A DNA stretch of 26,016 bases from RGIG8368 sp045540275. GTDB lineage: Bacteria; Verrucomicrobiota; Kiritimatiellia; RFP12; UBA1067. The notes under the pieces are model-generated. The model did no database searches, had not been told where the DNA came from, and saw only the letters and a program-made list of their open reading frames with translations. Shown here one piece after another: positions 6,501 through 12,989 of this stretch. The translations under genes and the position numbers were made by a program. The stretch spans positions 1 to 26,016 of the forward strand of contig JAZQGX010000139.1 of assembly GCA_045540275.1 (NCBI GenBank), written 5' to 3'. Within the stretch, counting starts at the first letter, position 1. Each line of letters starts with the position of its first letter.

Positions 6501-8690
6501 TACCGTAGCTGTATTATGTTGTTTTGCCCATTTCAAAATTCCTTGCAGCGCTTCCGGGATTCTATGGACACAATTCGTCCATTTATTATCAACTCCACGC
6601 CAAGCAGACTCAACAAAAACAAAATCCGGAACAAATTCAGTTAACTGTTTCTCATAATTTTCCGGCTCCAACTGTATCATTTTAGCCTCAGGAGAGTATG
6701 ATTTCCAAGTAAACTCATCCATGATACAAGCGACTTTAACATTTTTTAATAAAACTCTCACATCTTCGTATTTAGGAATTGAAGTAGACTTAAATAACGC
6801 CTCAATTTTATCCCTTATATTTTTTCTTCCCGGCTTTTCGGAACTTTGCAATACAGGAGCAATAACCCCATCATTTCTTACATTATTATTCAGAAACCGC
6901 CCGTCTTTCCACCGCCAGTACTTCAGCGTCAGTCTGCCGAGCTTGGATTTGGCCAGCATGTCGTACCGTTTCCTCTCAACCTCAAACTTGCGCTTCGCCC
7001 TATCCTTCTCCTGCGAAATTCGGCAATTTTGATTCTGCAACGATGTCGCTTGCGATTCCTTCGCCTTCAATTCCGCCACCGTCTTATCAAGCGCCGCTTT
7101 GACTTCTTCCGTTTTCTTCTGCTCCGCCGCCAACGATGATCTGGTCTGCGCCAGTTCAGAATTGCACTTTGCTGCCGCCGCCTTCTGCGAATCTAGCGCC
7201 TCCTGCTGAGTATCAACCTTGCGCCTGAGGTTTTCATTTTCACGATGCGCCCGCGCCAGATCTGCCTCCAGTCTGTCCGCCTCAGATTTTAAAACCTCAG
7301 TTTCACTTCTGGCCGACACTGCCTCTCCTTCAGCTACGGACAGCGCAGATTGAATAAGCTGCCGCTCCTCCTCCAATTTTCGAAGCGTATCCTTTTTATC
7401 CGCCAATTCCTTCTCAAGTTCGGAGTACGCCTCGGCAAGACGCTTCATCGCCTCTTCCTTGGAGTCAAGGACCGATGTCGCTTCCGCCAACGATGCCGAC
7501 AGTTCCTCCACCTTCAACGACAACGAATCGCGCGACTCCTTCAACGCCTCAACCTCTCCGGCAAGACGCCCCATCCGCTCCGCACGCTCCGTCAGTTCGT
7601 CGCGCTTGGCGTCGAATGCCGAACGCAGCTCTCTCATCTCCCGGGAATATTCAAGCAGTCGCATCTCCGCCGACTCCGGCTGCTGCCTGTTGGCCACATA
7701 TTGCAACGCCGCTTTCAGCACTGCAATCTGCTCGGTCTGCCCCGCTGCAACCCTCTGCTCGGCATCGCGGTTGACCCGCAATTCCAGCGCCTCGTTTTTT
7801 ATCGCCGACAGCTCATCATGCGCGGACATGAGCTTCGAGGTCAGATCCTGCGCCTTCGACTGCTCGGCCGCCAGCGCGGTCCGCTGCCGCGCAATCTCGC
7901 CTTCAAGCACGGTCTTCTGCTTCTCCGCAGCCTCAACCGCCTCCTTCTTCTCCGCCGCGGCCTTTGACAACGCCTCTTTCTGCTTTGCCAGCTCGGCCGA
8001 ATGCGCAGCGCTCAACGCCTTGATTCGTTCACCGCGCGTTTTATTGTCGTTGACGATGGGGCGCTCGATTGCGTAAAAAGCAGCCTCCAGATCTTTTACC
8101 ACCGAAAACGGAATCGAGCTTTCAGCGACCGCCTTCTTCTCCCGCTTAACGCCGACAACGCCTATCCATTTCCCGAAAAACCTGAATTCCCTGATGTCGA
8201 AGCACGGCGAAACGATTTCGTTGATCCAAGACCAGTAAAAGGTGTGCCGGTGGTCGGGATCGTCATTAATGCCGAAAGGAACGGTGATAACGATAACGCC
8301 GTCCTCCACCAAATGCCCGTAGGCTTTTTCCACGAACGTCTCCGGGCAGACCAAATGTTCCAAAACCTCACCGATGACAACCGAGTCATAACGCTCATCC
8401 GTTTTGAAATCCATAAAATTCAGCGCCAGGAAGCGCACGCGATTGCGCGTGGCAGAATCCATTTCGGCAAGCTTTTCCTCGGCGAACGCGATAGCATCGC
8501 TATTGATATCGACGGCCTGGACATTTTTCCCGAGCGATCCCAGAATCCGGGCGAGCGTCCCCTGTGAACATCCAACATCCAAAATTTTCGCGCCCTGGAC
8601 CTTGGAGCACATCCAGTGCAGACGCTCACGCGTCTTGCGCATGAACTCATCGCCCATCAAACCGTTGTATGCATCGTCGATTCTGTCCAT
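3591..8690 (-). CDS. Giant methyltransferase / coiled-coil / multi-glycosyltransferase protein
   Basis: A predicted 1699-residue polysaccharide-assembly enzyme. From the N-terminus it has: a class I SAM methyltransferase (residues ~30-180; motif I LDVGCSQG at 37-44; IGEVLEHL near 107); a ~360-residue Glu/Lys/Ala-rich coiled coil (~220-580); a CgeB-like glycosyltransferase (~650-965, with FELLACNTVTVSNYS); a degenerate GT2-like domain (~973-1140, SPHDYY in place of a clear DxD); a beta-sandwich (~1180-1315); and a GT4 domain (~1326-1699) with a D-x7-E version of the EX7E motif (DSQGVSKDE). The ATG at 8690 is chosen because GGGAG precedes it; an upstream TTG at 8720 overlaps wecC. By analogy with WbdD/WbdA of E. 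coli O9a, the methyltransferase may cap the chain and the coil may measure it (inference). GC content falls abruptly where the coil ends. Confidence 0.85.
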   Translation of the reverse strand: MDRIDDAYNGLMGDEFMRKTRERLHWMCSKVQGAKILDVGCSQGTLARILGSLGKNVQAVDINSDAIAFAEEKLAEMDSATRNRVRFLALNFMDFKTDERYDSVVIGEVLEHLVCPETFVEKAYGHLVEDGVIVITVPFGINDDPDHRHTFYWSWINEIVSPCFDIREFRFFGKWIGVVGVKREKKAVAESSIPFSVVKDLEAAFYAIERPIVNDNKTRGERIKALSAAHSAELAKQKEALSKAAAEKKEAVEAAEKQKTVLEGEIARQRTALAAEQSKAQDLTSKLMSAHDELSAIKNEALELRVNRDAEQRVAAGQTEQIAVLKAALQYVANRQQPESAEMRLLEYSREMRELRSAFDAKRDELTERAERMGRLAGEVEALKESRDSLSLKVEELSASLAEATSVLDSKEEAMKRLAEAYSELEKELADKKDTLRKLEEERQLIQSALSVAEGEAVSARSETEVLKSEADRLEADLARAHRENENLRRKVDTQQEALDSQKAAAAKCNSELAQTRSSLAAEQKKTEEVKAALDKTVAELKAKESQATSLQNQNCRISQEKDRAKRKFEVERKRYDMLAKSKLGRLTLKYWRWKDGRFLNNNVRNDGVIAPVLQSSEKPGRKNIRDKIEALFKSTSIPKYEDVRVLLKNVKVACIMDEFTWKSYSPEAKMIQLEPENYEKQLTEFVPDFVFVESAWRGVDNKWTNCVHRIPEALQGILKWAKQHNTATVFWNKEDPIHFDTFKNVAALFDYIFTYDFNCVEKYKKITGKDNAFFLPMAVQPTMFNPIEKYKRKDAFCFAGSYYKRYVERTKDLDGYIKSFPTYKNVEIYDRQFCKDDPNYMMPPEYAPYIKGNLSYDEIDKAYKGYTVSINLNSIKQANSIARRVFELLACNTVTVSNYSYGVVSGFGKLVITSDNADVIIATLKNYENVPRGLDKFRLLGLRKVFSENTYEDRFAYICSKIFGVNLASCRPVVAVVAAVKDEDEYRKVKSSFERQKYGNKRLIVLTKGNVSGETVVNDVDDLLRHLDGIDYVGMMSPHDYYSESYLEDMAYAFKYASADAVGKGAYFMCKQNKIMLQANKMPYLKMPSVNLYRGLMKVKAFASAVANKHGILKSHAPTVKLDALSIDIFNYCENGVLNGLTDAQVDEISDLRGVDVGFDFSEMQKFAENLKPLRQKQSNCLSLSSSKLYDYSASVKCKKIKQIFENGRMSLLSELGNGEHAYLPINKEFHIDDIPVKEGAMCLNQEVGCPSSVLSSIAYFFYDARKRKISSALGATNANLTIEIPKGAKFVKFQLRLQGGGILEVGALSFSHKPTPLPYSFDDSKILCLTNHYPSYDNIYRNGFVHARIKLYEQKGVKVSVFQFSKATQVQFSEFEGINVVSGNSDYLRFVLANNKYSTILVHFLDSEMWDVLKELPETTRIIVWCHGAEVLKYTRRLFNFEGMEIPANVIAQSEVRGKFWSSLLKKLPKNIHFVFVSQWMKDIVDEDYSVKIPMEYYSIINNPINTEIFQYVKKDAEQRYHILSIRPYATRKYANDLSVKCILELSKRPDFKKFEITMIGDGKLFDDVLAPLKRYENVHILRTFLRQEEIYEYHKKNGIFLVPTRQDSQGVSKDEAMSSGLIPVTNAVTAIPEFVDASCGVLSPGEDYLDMAHQIGRIVDNPSLFLSMSKAAADRVRRQTASDIIIQKEIDLIKGE

Positions 8691-8716
8691 CGGATATCTC
8701 CCGGCCGCTAAAAACG

Positions 8717-9916
8717 TCAATCGATCTGCAAGTCGCAGAAGTTAAGAATACGCGCGGACGGATTGCGTCCGGCAAGTCCTTTGAACTTGGAATGTCTGAC
8801 CAGCGCGACGACGATGTCCGCCTTCGCCACCGCCTCCTCGTACGGCGTCAGTTCGAACTGGGGATGACTTTCGATATTCGGCTCGACGACCATCCAGTCG
8901 ACGAAGGTTTCCTTGGTGAGCTTCGCCGCGATCTTGACGGCCGGCGAAGCGCGCAGATCGTCGATGTCCGGCTTGAACGCCAAACCGAGAATCGCCACCT
9001 TGGGCCGATTCTTGCCGAATGCCTTATATGCCTCGCGCACCTTGGAAATCACCCAGTCGCTCTTGTAATCGTTTTCTTCACGGGCGCAGCGGATAAGTTT
9101 AGCACGCTCCGGCGAACGGCTGATGACAAACCAGGGATCGACCGCTATGCAATGCCCGCCGACACCGCAGCCCGGAGTGAGAATGTTCACACGCGGGTGG
9201 TGGTTTGCGAGATTTATCAACTCCATCGTGTCAATGCCCAGATCATCGCAGATCATCGACAGCTCGTTTGCAAAGGCGATATTCACATCACGGAACGAAT
9301 TCTCCGTCAATTTTGACATCTCCGCCGTGCGTGAGTTCGTCTCCAGCAAGTCGCCTTTGACGAACGTCGCATACAGCGTTTTTACCGCCGCCGTCGCTTC
9401 AGGGGTCATGCCGCCGATGATACGGTCGTTTTCGACCATCTCGATCAGGGCGCGACCGGGTATGACACGTTCCGGGGCGTGGGCGAAATAAACTTTCGAG
9501 ACATCAACCCCCTGCTTTGCAATCATATCCGCAATCCGCTCCGTCGTCCCCACCGGCGACGTTGACTCGAGAATGACCATGTTGCCGGGCTTGACATATT
9601 CTGCAATCGCCTGCGATGCCGCATCGACGTATTCAAGTCCGGGCGTATGACCTTCGTCTTCATGAACGGGGGTGGGGACCGCAACGATGAAGGCATCCGC
9701 TTCGCACGGTGCGAGCTGCGCCTTTAACGCACCACTCTCTACGACCTCTTTGACGAGATCTTCAAGCCCATTCTCGATAATATGAATATGGCCTGCGTTG
9801 ATGGTGTCAACCGCTTTCTGATTGACATCCACGCCAACGACCTCATGGCCGGCCTTCGCCATCAAAGCCGCAGTCGGCAGTCCAATATACCCAAGCCCAA
9901 CCACACAAACCTTCAT
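8717..9916 (-). CDS. wecC: UDP-N-acetyl-D-mannosamine dehydrogenase
   Basis: A cytosolic NAD-dependent enzyme that oxidises UDP-ManNAc twice at C6 to UDP-ManNAcA, a donor for surface polysaccharide. The 399-residue protein has the N-terminal NAD site GLGYIGLPTA (7-16), the central helix SKLTENSFRDVNIAFANELS (201-220), the active-site motif GCGVGGHCIAVDP with catalytic Cys256, and the C-terminal FKPDIDDLR UDP-binding segment. It follows E. coli WecC closely over its whole length. The start is ATG 9916 behind AAAAGGAGAAACGGAC; an in-frame TTG at 9943 has no such site. It lies 54 bp downstream of wzt and 26 bp upstream of the giant glycosyltransferase. No wecB (the 2-epimerase) is in the window, so UDP-ManNAc must be made elsewhere. 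A related UDP-sugar dehydrogenase is possible but less likely. Confidence 0.92.
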   Translation of the reverse strand: MKVCVVGLGYIGLPTAALMAKAGHEVVGVDVNQKAVDTINAGHIHIIENGLEDLVKEVVESGALKAQLAPCEADAFIVAVPTPVHEDEGHTPGLEYVDAASQAIAEYVKPGNMVILESTSPVGTTERIADMIAKQGVDVSKVYFAHAPERVIPGRALIEMVENDRIIGGMTPEATAAVKTLYATFVKGDLLETNSRTAEMSKLTENSFRDVNIAFANELSMICDDLGIDTMELINLANHHPRVNILTPGCGVGGHCIAVDPWFVISRSPERAKLIRCAREENDYKSDWVISKVREAYKAFGKNRPKVAILGLAFKPDIDDLRASPAVKIAAKLTKETFVDWMVVEPNIESHPQFELTPYEEAVAKADIVVALVRHSKFKGLAGRNPSARILNFCDLQID

Positions 9917-9970
9917 GTCCGTTTCTCCTTTTAAATTCCCCAAAACACCTGCCCGCGACAGCGAATAAAA

Positions 9971-10846
9971 TCACATCGACCCCGGTTTCGCGCCCGGGAA
10001 TGACGGTTCCTTCATTTGCCCCGAGGTATACGCCTCATAACTGTCGCAGACTCCTTTCACGTCGTCAGTGAATGCAATCTGTCTTCCTTTGTCTAGCCAG
10101 AGCACCTTGCTGCACATCGAACGCACCTGCGAAATCGAATGCGAAACCAGAACCGTGGTTGCTCCGCTTTTGATAATCTCACGCATCTTGGCCTCGCTCT
10201 TCTTGCGGAACGCTCCGTCCCCCACCGCCAGCACCTCGTCCAAAATCAAGATTTCCGGGTTCACAAGAGAGGCGATTGCAAATGCCAGACGCGATTTCAT
10301 GCCCGACGAAAGCTGCTTGAACGGACGATCTTCAAACTCTCCGAGTTCCGAAAATTCAATGATGTAGAGATAGGTCTCATCCATAAACCTGCGGGTATAG
10401 CCGAGCATCGCCCCGCGCAGATACGCGTTTTCCCTGACCGTCAGATCCCCGTCAAAACCGCTGCCCAGTTCCAGCAGCGCCGAGATTCTGCCGTTGCAGA
10501 CGATAGTGCCGCCGGTCGGCTTCATGATCCCGGTAATCGCCTTCAGGAGCGTCGATTTGCCGGCTCCGTTCGCTCCGATTATGCCCAGCATGTCCCCTTC
10601 GTAAATCTCGAAACTAATATCCTTATCAGCCCAAAAATCAATCACATTATATTTACCCGTGAGCCGACGCATTACCCATTCTTTAAGGCCAATGTTCTTG
10701 AAATCTCCCACCCGGTAGCGGATGGAGACATTTTGGCAGGAAAGAATAGGTACGAGGGACGAGGTACGAGGGACGAGGGAAGAGGGGGAAGGGACGAGGG
10801 AAGAGGGAAGAGAGGTACAAGAGACGGGGGACGAGGGTGAAGTCAT
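9971..10846 (-). CDS. wzt: Polysaccharide ABC transporter ATP-binding protein
   Basis: The ATPase of the O-antigen/teichoic-acid-type exporter partnered with Wzm. Starting at ATG 10846 it has 291 residues: Walker A GANGAGKS (91-98), Q-loop region ALLELGSGFD, signature LSSGM (179-183), Walker B ILILDEVLAVGD (199-210) and switch His236. Two points are odd. First, residues 1-33 are a Ser/Pro/Leu-rich repeat (SSLVPSPSSLVPRTSSLVP) encoded by the GA/CT-rich repeat arm; the conserved protein starts only at about ILSCQNVS. ATG 10846 lies behind GGAGG and overlaps the S23-type gene's stop as ATGA, so the inserted element supplies the start. Second, the protein ends ~50 residues after the switch region. 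It therefore lacks the C-terminal carbohydrate-binding beta-sandwich of O9a-type Wzt proteins, which recognises the capped chain. Confidence 0.9.
   Translation of the reverse strand: MTSPSSPVSCTSLPSSLVPSPSSLVPRTSSLVPILSCQNVSIRYRVGDFKNIGLKEWVMRRLTGKYNVIDFWADKDISFEIYEGDMLGIIGANGAGKSTLLKAITGIMKPTGGTIVCNGRISALLELGSGFDGDLTVRENAYLRGAMLGYTRRFMDETYLYIIEFSELGEFEDRPFKQLSSGMKSRLAFAIASLVNPEILILDEVLAVGDGAFRKKSEAKMREIIKSGATTVLVSHSISQVRSMCSKVLWLDKGRQIAFTDDVKGVCDSYEAYTSGQMKEPSFPGAKPGSM
10749..10842. repeat. Left GA-rich repeat arm of the S23 element
   Basis: About 94 bp of imperfect repeats of the type GGTACGAGGGACGAGG and GGAAGAGG on the plus strand. The arm is the rough reverse complement of the CT-rich arm at 11196-11309, with the four-helix-bundle gene between them. 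On the coding strand it is translated as the low-complexity N-terminus of Wzt. The units vary in length (GAGGTAC, GAGGGAC, GAAGAGG), so this is a degenerate simple repeat, not a CRISPR. Confidence 0.85.
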
Positions 10847-11196
10847 TGGGCTCCTCCTCTCAACTTGCAAATCATGGTAATGAGCATGGCACGAATTTCT
10901 TCTATCAATGCAAAGGAATCGGAAGCATCTTCTATGAAGCCCAATCGTACGGCGATTTCTAACTGTGTTTCCACTTCATAAAGAGAGCCTCTCGCAACAC
11001 TAAGAAATCTTGCATATTCCGCTGGAGTACCCCTGCCATATCCTTCGGCTATATTTGACGGAATAGATACGGCAGCCCGACTCAACTGATCACAGAGTCG
11101 AAACCGTTCATCAGCAGGAAACATCCGTATATGCTGGTAGATTAACTCCACCAACTTCATAGCCTTCTGCCAAACTATCAATTCTTTATAACTCAC
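10843..11196 (-). CDS. Four-helix-bundle protein, S23/Avd family
   Basis: 117 residues, the usual length for the TIGR02436 four-helix-bundle family, first described as open reading frames in 23S rRNA intervening sequences. The family signature is clear: LIVWQKAMKL, then CDQLSRAAVSIPSNIAEG (around residues 37-54), then ARFLSVARGSLYEVETQLEIA. The molecular role is unknown. The Avd proteins of diversity-generating retroelements share the fold, but no reverse transcriptase is present here. It starts at GTG 11196, and the AGAAGG of the flanking repeat acts as its Shine-Dalgarno. Its TGA overlaps the wzt ATG, so the two are probably translationally coupled. The gene is wedged between wzm and wzt, which are normally adjacent, with inverted low-complexity arms on both sides. 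Confidence 0.9.
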   Translation of the reverse strand: MSYKELIVWQKAMKLVELIYQHIRMFPADERFRLCDQLSRAAVSIPSNIAEGYGRGTPAEYARFLSVARGSLYEVETQLEIAVRLGFIEDASDSFALIEEIRAMLITMICKLRGGAQ

Positions 11197-11309
11197 TCGT
11201 ACCTTCTCCCTTCCCCCTCGTACCTTCTCTCGTACCTTCTCCCTCGTACCTCGTACCTTTTCTCGTACCTTCTCCCTTCTCTCTCGTACCTTCTCCCTCG
11301 TACCTTCTC
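11196..11309. repeat. Right CT-rich repeat arm of the S23 element
   Basis: About 114 bp of imperfect CTCGTACCTTCTCCCT-type units on the plus strand, inverted relative to the arm at 10749-10842. On the coding strand it reads GAGAAGGTACGAGGG repeatedly. It begins exactly at the wzm stop (ATG TGA GAAGG) and runs into the GTG start of the S23-type gene, supplying its ribosome binding site. The two arms could pair in mRNA as a long imperfect stem with the S23 gene in the loop. Confidence 0.85.
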
Positions 11310-12063
11310 ACATATAATAAAGGAACCTCGTATTATACCGCTTATACATAAACATACCGATTAACATCGCAATAACTGCGAACCCAGCCAAAACCAAATG
11401 CGTCTCCCATGATGGAACAGTCCCGCCAAGAACAATCTCTCGAAAATATGCAATATGACGATAAACGGGATTGCAGGCAAACACAATCTTCATATCGGCG
11501 CTGAAATTGTCTATCTTGTAAAAAATCGCCGAGCCGTACATCAACAACTGGAGAAACACACCCCAAAGGTAATCGATGTCGCGAAAGAAGATGAAAAGCG
11601 CGGAAAGTATCAGGCCGATTCCAACGTTGAACATCAGCAGCGTGCAGACCGGATAGAGTAGCAAAAGAAAATTCCAGGAAAAGACGATGTCGTCCAACCA
11701 GCAAAAGAAAAAGAAGACGGTAAGCGTCAACGCAAAGTTGATCATGGACTGCACATTGCTGGCAAACAAGAAGAGATATTTAGGCACATTGACTTTGGTG
11801 AAAATCGCCGCATTGCCGTAAAGACTGCGCATCCCGAGATTGGTGGAATCGGAGAACCATCCGAAAAGCAAGGTTCCGCAAAACAGATAGGTGGTGTAAT
11901 GATTGATGTTGCGTCCGAAAAACTGCTCGAAAACGACCTTCATCACCAACAGCGTCAGCAATGGGGAGAGTAAACTCCAGCCCATTCCGAGAATGGTGCG
12001 CTTGTACTTTTTCTTAAAGTCTCGTTTGACCAGCTCTTCAAACAAAAAGCGATGGTTTTTCAT
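11308..12063 (-). CDS. wzm: Polysaccharide ABC transporter permease
   Basis: 251 residues with about six membrane segments, typical of the ABC-2 permease of O-antigen/capsule exporters. The N-terminus has an amphipathic cytosolic stretch (FEELVKRDFKKKYKRTILGMGW) followed by the first membrane helix (SLLSPLLTLLVMKVVF). Conserved late features include IFFRDIDYLWGVFLQLLMYGSAIFY and CNPVYRHIAYFREIVLGG. With Wzt it would flip the undecaprenyl-linked polysaccharide to the periplasmic face. Its ATG overlaps the cysK stop by 4 bp (ATGA). It ends FLYYM, with the stop at the junction to the repeat arm; the length is normal for the family, so the junction does not appear to have damaged it. Confidence 0.92.
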   Translation of the reverse strand: MKNHRFLFEELVKRDFKKKYKRTILGMGWSLLSPLLTLLVMKVVFEQFFGRNINHYTTYLFCGTLLFGWFSDSTNLGMRSLYGNAAIFTKVNVPKYLFLFASNVQSMINFALTLTVFFFFCWLDDIVFSWNFLLLLYPVCTLLMFNVGIGLILSALFIFFRDIDYLWGVFLQLLMYGSAIFYKIDNFSADMKIVFACNPVYRHIAYFREIVLGGTVPSWETHLVLAGFAVIAMLIGMFMYKRYNTRFLYYM

Positions 12064-12989
12064 GACTCGAACAGGGGTGTGCTGAAATACCGTTCGGCGG
12101 TATCGGGAAGAATGGTTACCACCGTTTTACCCGGCCCCAGCTTTTTTGCCAGCTGCAACGCCGCCGCCGCATTGGTTCCGGCGGAAATGCCGACCATCAA
12201 CCCCTCCTTCTTCGCCAGATCGCGAGCGGTGTTGATCGCGTCTTCATCGCTTACGATGTGCACCGCCTCGTAAATCGAGGTATTCAGATTGTCGGGAACA
12301 AATCCATCGCCGATACCCATTTGCAAATGGGCGCCGATCGTGCCACCGGCGAGTATCGCCGCATTCTCCGGCTCCACCGCCCAGATTACAATGGATGGAT
12401 TTTGCGCCTTGAGCACTTCACCGATTCCGGAAAGCGTCCCTCCGGTGCCAATCCCGGAACAGAACCCGTCGATCGGCTTGGCCGCCTGCTCCATGATTTC
12501 CAGCGCGGTATGCAGCTTGTGCGCAGCCGGATTTGCCGGATTGCAAAACTGCTGTGGCACAAAGACCCTGGGGTCCGACGCCGCCATCTTCTCGGCTTCT
12601 CGCACGCAACCGACCATGCACTCGCCGATGTTTCCCGCATCGTGGACCAGACGCACCTCCGCACCGTAATGGCGCATCAGCTTGCGGCGCTCCTCGCTCA
12701 CGGAATCCGGCATGATTATAACCGTGCGATACCCTCGCACCGCGGCGACCAACGCCAACCCGATCCCCTGATTGCCGCTCGTAGGCTCGACGATTATCGA
12801 GTCCGGCTTGAGCCATCCGCGACGTTCCGCATCCAAAATCATATTGTAGGCGGTTCTCGTCTTTATCGAACCGCCCACGTTCAATGCTTCGAACTTGACC
12901 AGAACTTCCGCGCTGTCAGAACCGACCATTCGGTTCAATCTGATCAACGGGGTGTGTCCAATGGCTTCTAAAACGTTATTGCATATCAT
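12060..12989 (-). CDS. cysK: Cysteine synthase (O-acetylserine sulfhydrylase)
   Basis: A PLP enzyme that forms cysteine from O-acetylserine and sulfide. The 309-residue chain has the PLP-binding lysine in GGSIKTRTA (Lys43), the substrate loop TSGNQG (70-75), the phosphate-binding loop GIGTGGTLSG (~179-188), GISAGTNAA near the C-terminus, and the CysK-type ending LPDTAERYFSTPLF. It overlaps the HTH-EIIA gene upstream and wzm downstream by 4 bp each, so the three genes are translationally coupled. No serine acetyltransferase (cysE) is in the window. The closely related cystathionine beta-synthase-like and CysM enzymes are less likely because of the CysK-type C-terminus. Confidence 0.93.
   Translation of the reverse strand: MICNNVLEAIGHTPLIRLNRMVGSDSAEVLVKFEALNVGGSIKTRTAYNMILDAERRGWLKPDSIIVEPTSGNQGIGLALVAAVRGYRTVIIMPDSVSEERRKLMRHYGAEVRLVHDAGNIGECMVGCVREAEKMAASDPRVFVPQQFCNPANPAAHKLHTALEIMEQAAKPIDGFCSGIGTGGTLSGIGEVLKAQNPSIVIWAVEPENAAILAGGTIGAHLQMGIGDGFVPDNLNTSIYEAVHIVSDEDAINTARDLAKKEGLMVGISAGTNAAAALQLAKKLGPGKTVVTILPDTAERYFSTPLFES

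Larger units (their letters stand above)
10749..11309 (-). mobile_element. Candidate non-autonomous element: S23 gene between inverted repeat arms
   Basis: A ~560-bp unit consisting of right arm, S23/Avd-type gene and left arm sits precisely between wzm and wzt. Both ends meet transporter genes: the wzm stop codon is completed at one junction, and the wzt frame runs through the other arm. No transposase, integrase or target-site duplication is visible, so mobility is inferred only from the insertion-like position, the inverted arms and the known scattered occurrence of S23-type genes. Alternatively it is a fixed local expansion of simple repeats around a resident gene. Confidence 0.5.

Noticed and set aside
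7350..8567. Several plus-strand open frames opposite the coiled-coil and methyltransferase region
   Set aside because: Arg/Leu- or Ser/Ala-rich shadows of the repetitive coiled-coil codons; the minus-strand frame has clear domains.
10749..11309. CRISPR array or diversity-generating retroelement
   Set aside because: The repeats are degenerate and of irregular period without unique spacers, no cas gene is present, and the S23/Avd-type gene has no reverse transcriptase or template/variable repeat pair nearby.
12386..12816. Alternative minus-strand open frames inside cysK
   Set aside because: They overlap the conserved PLP-enzyme frame completely and consist of Arg/Gly-rich shadow sequence.
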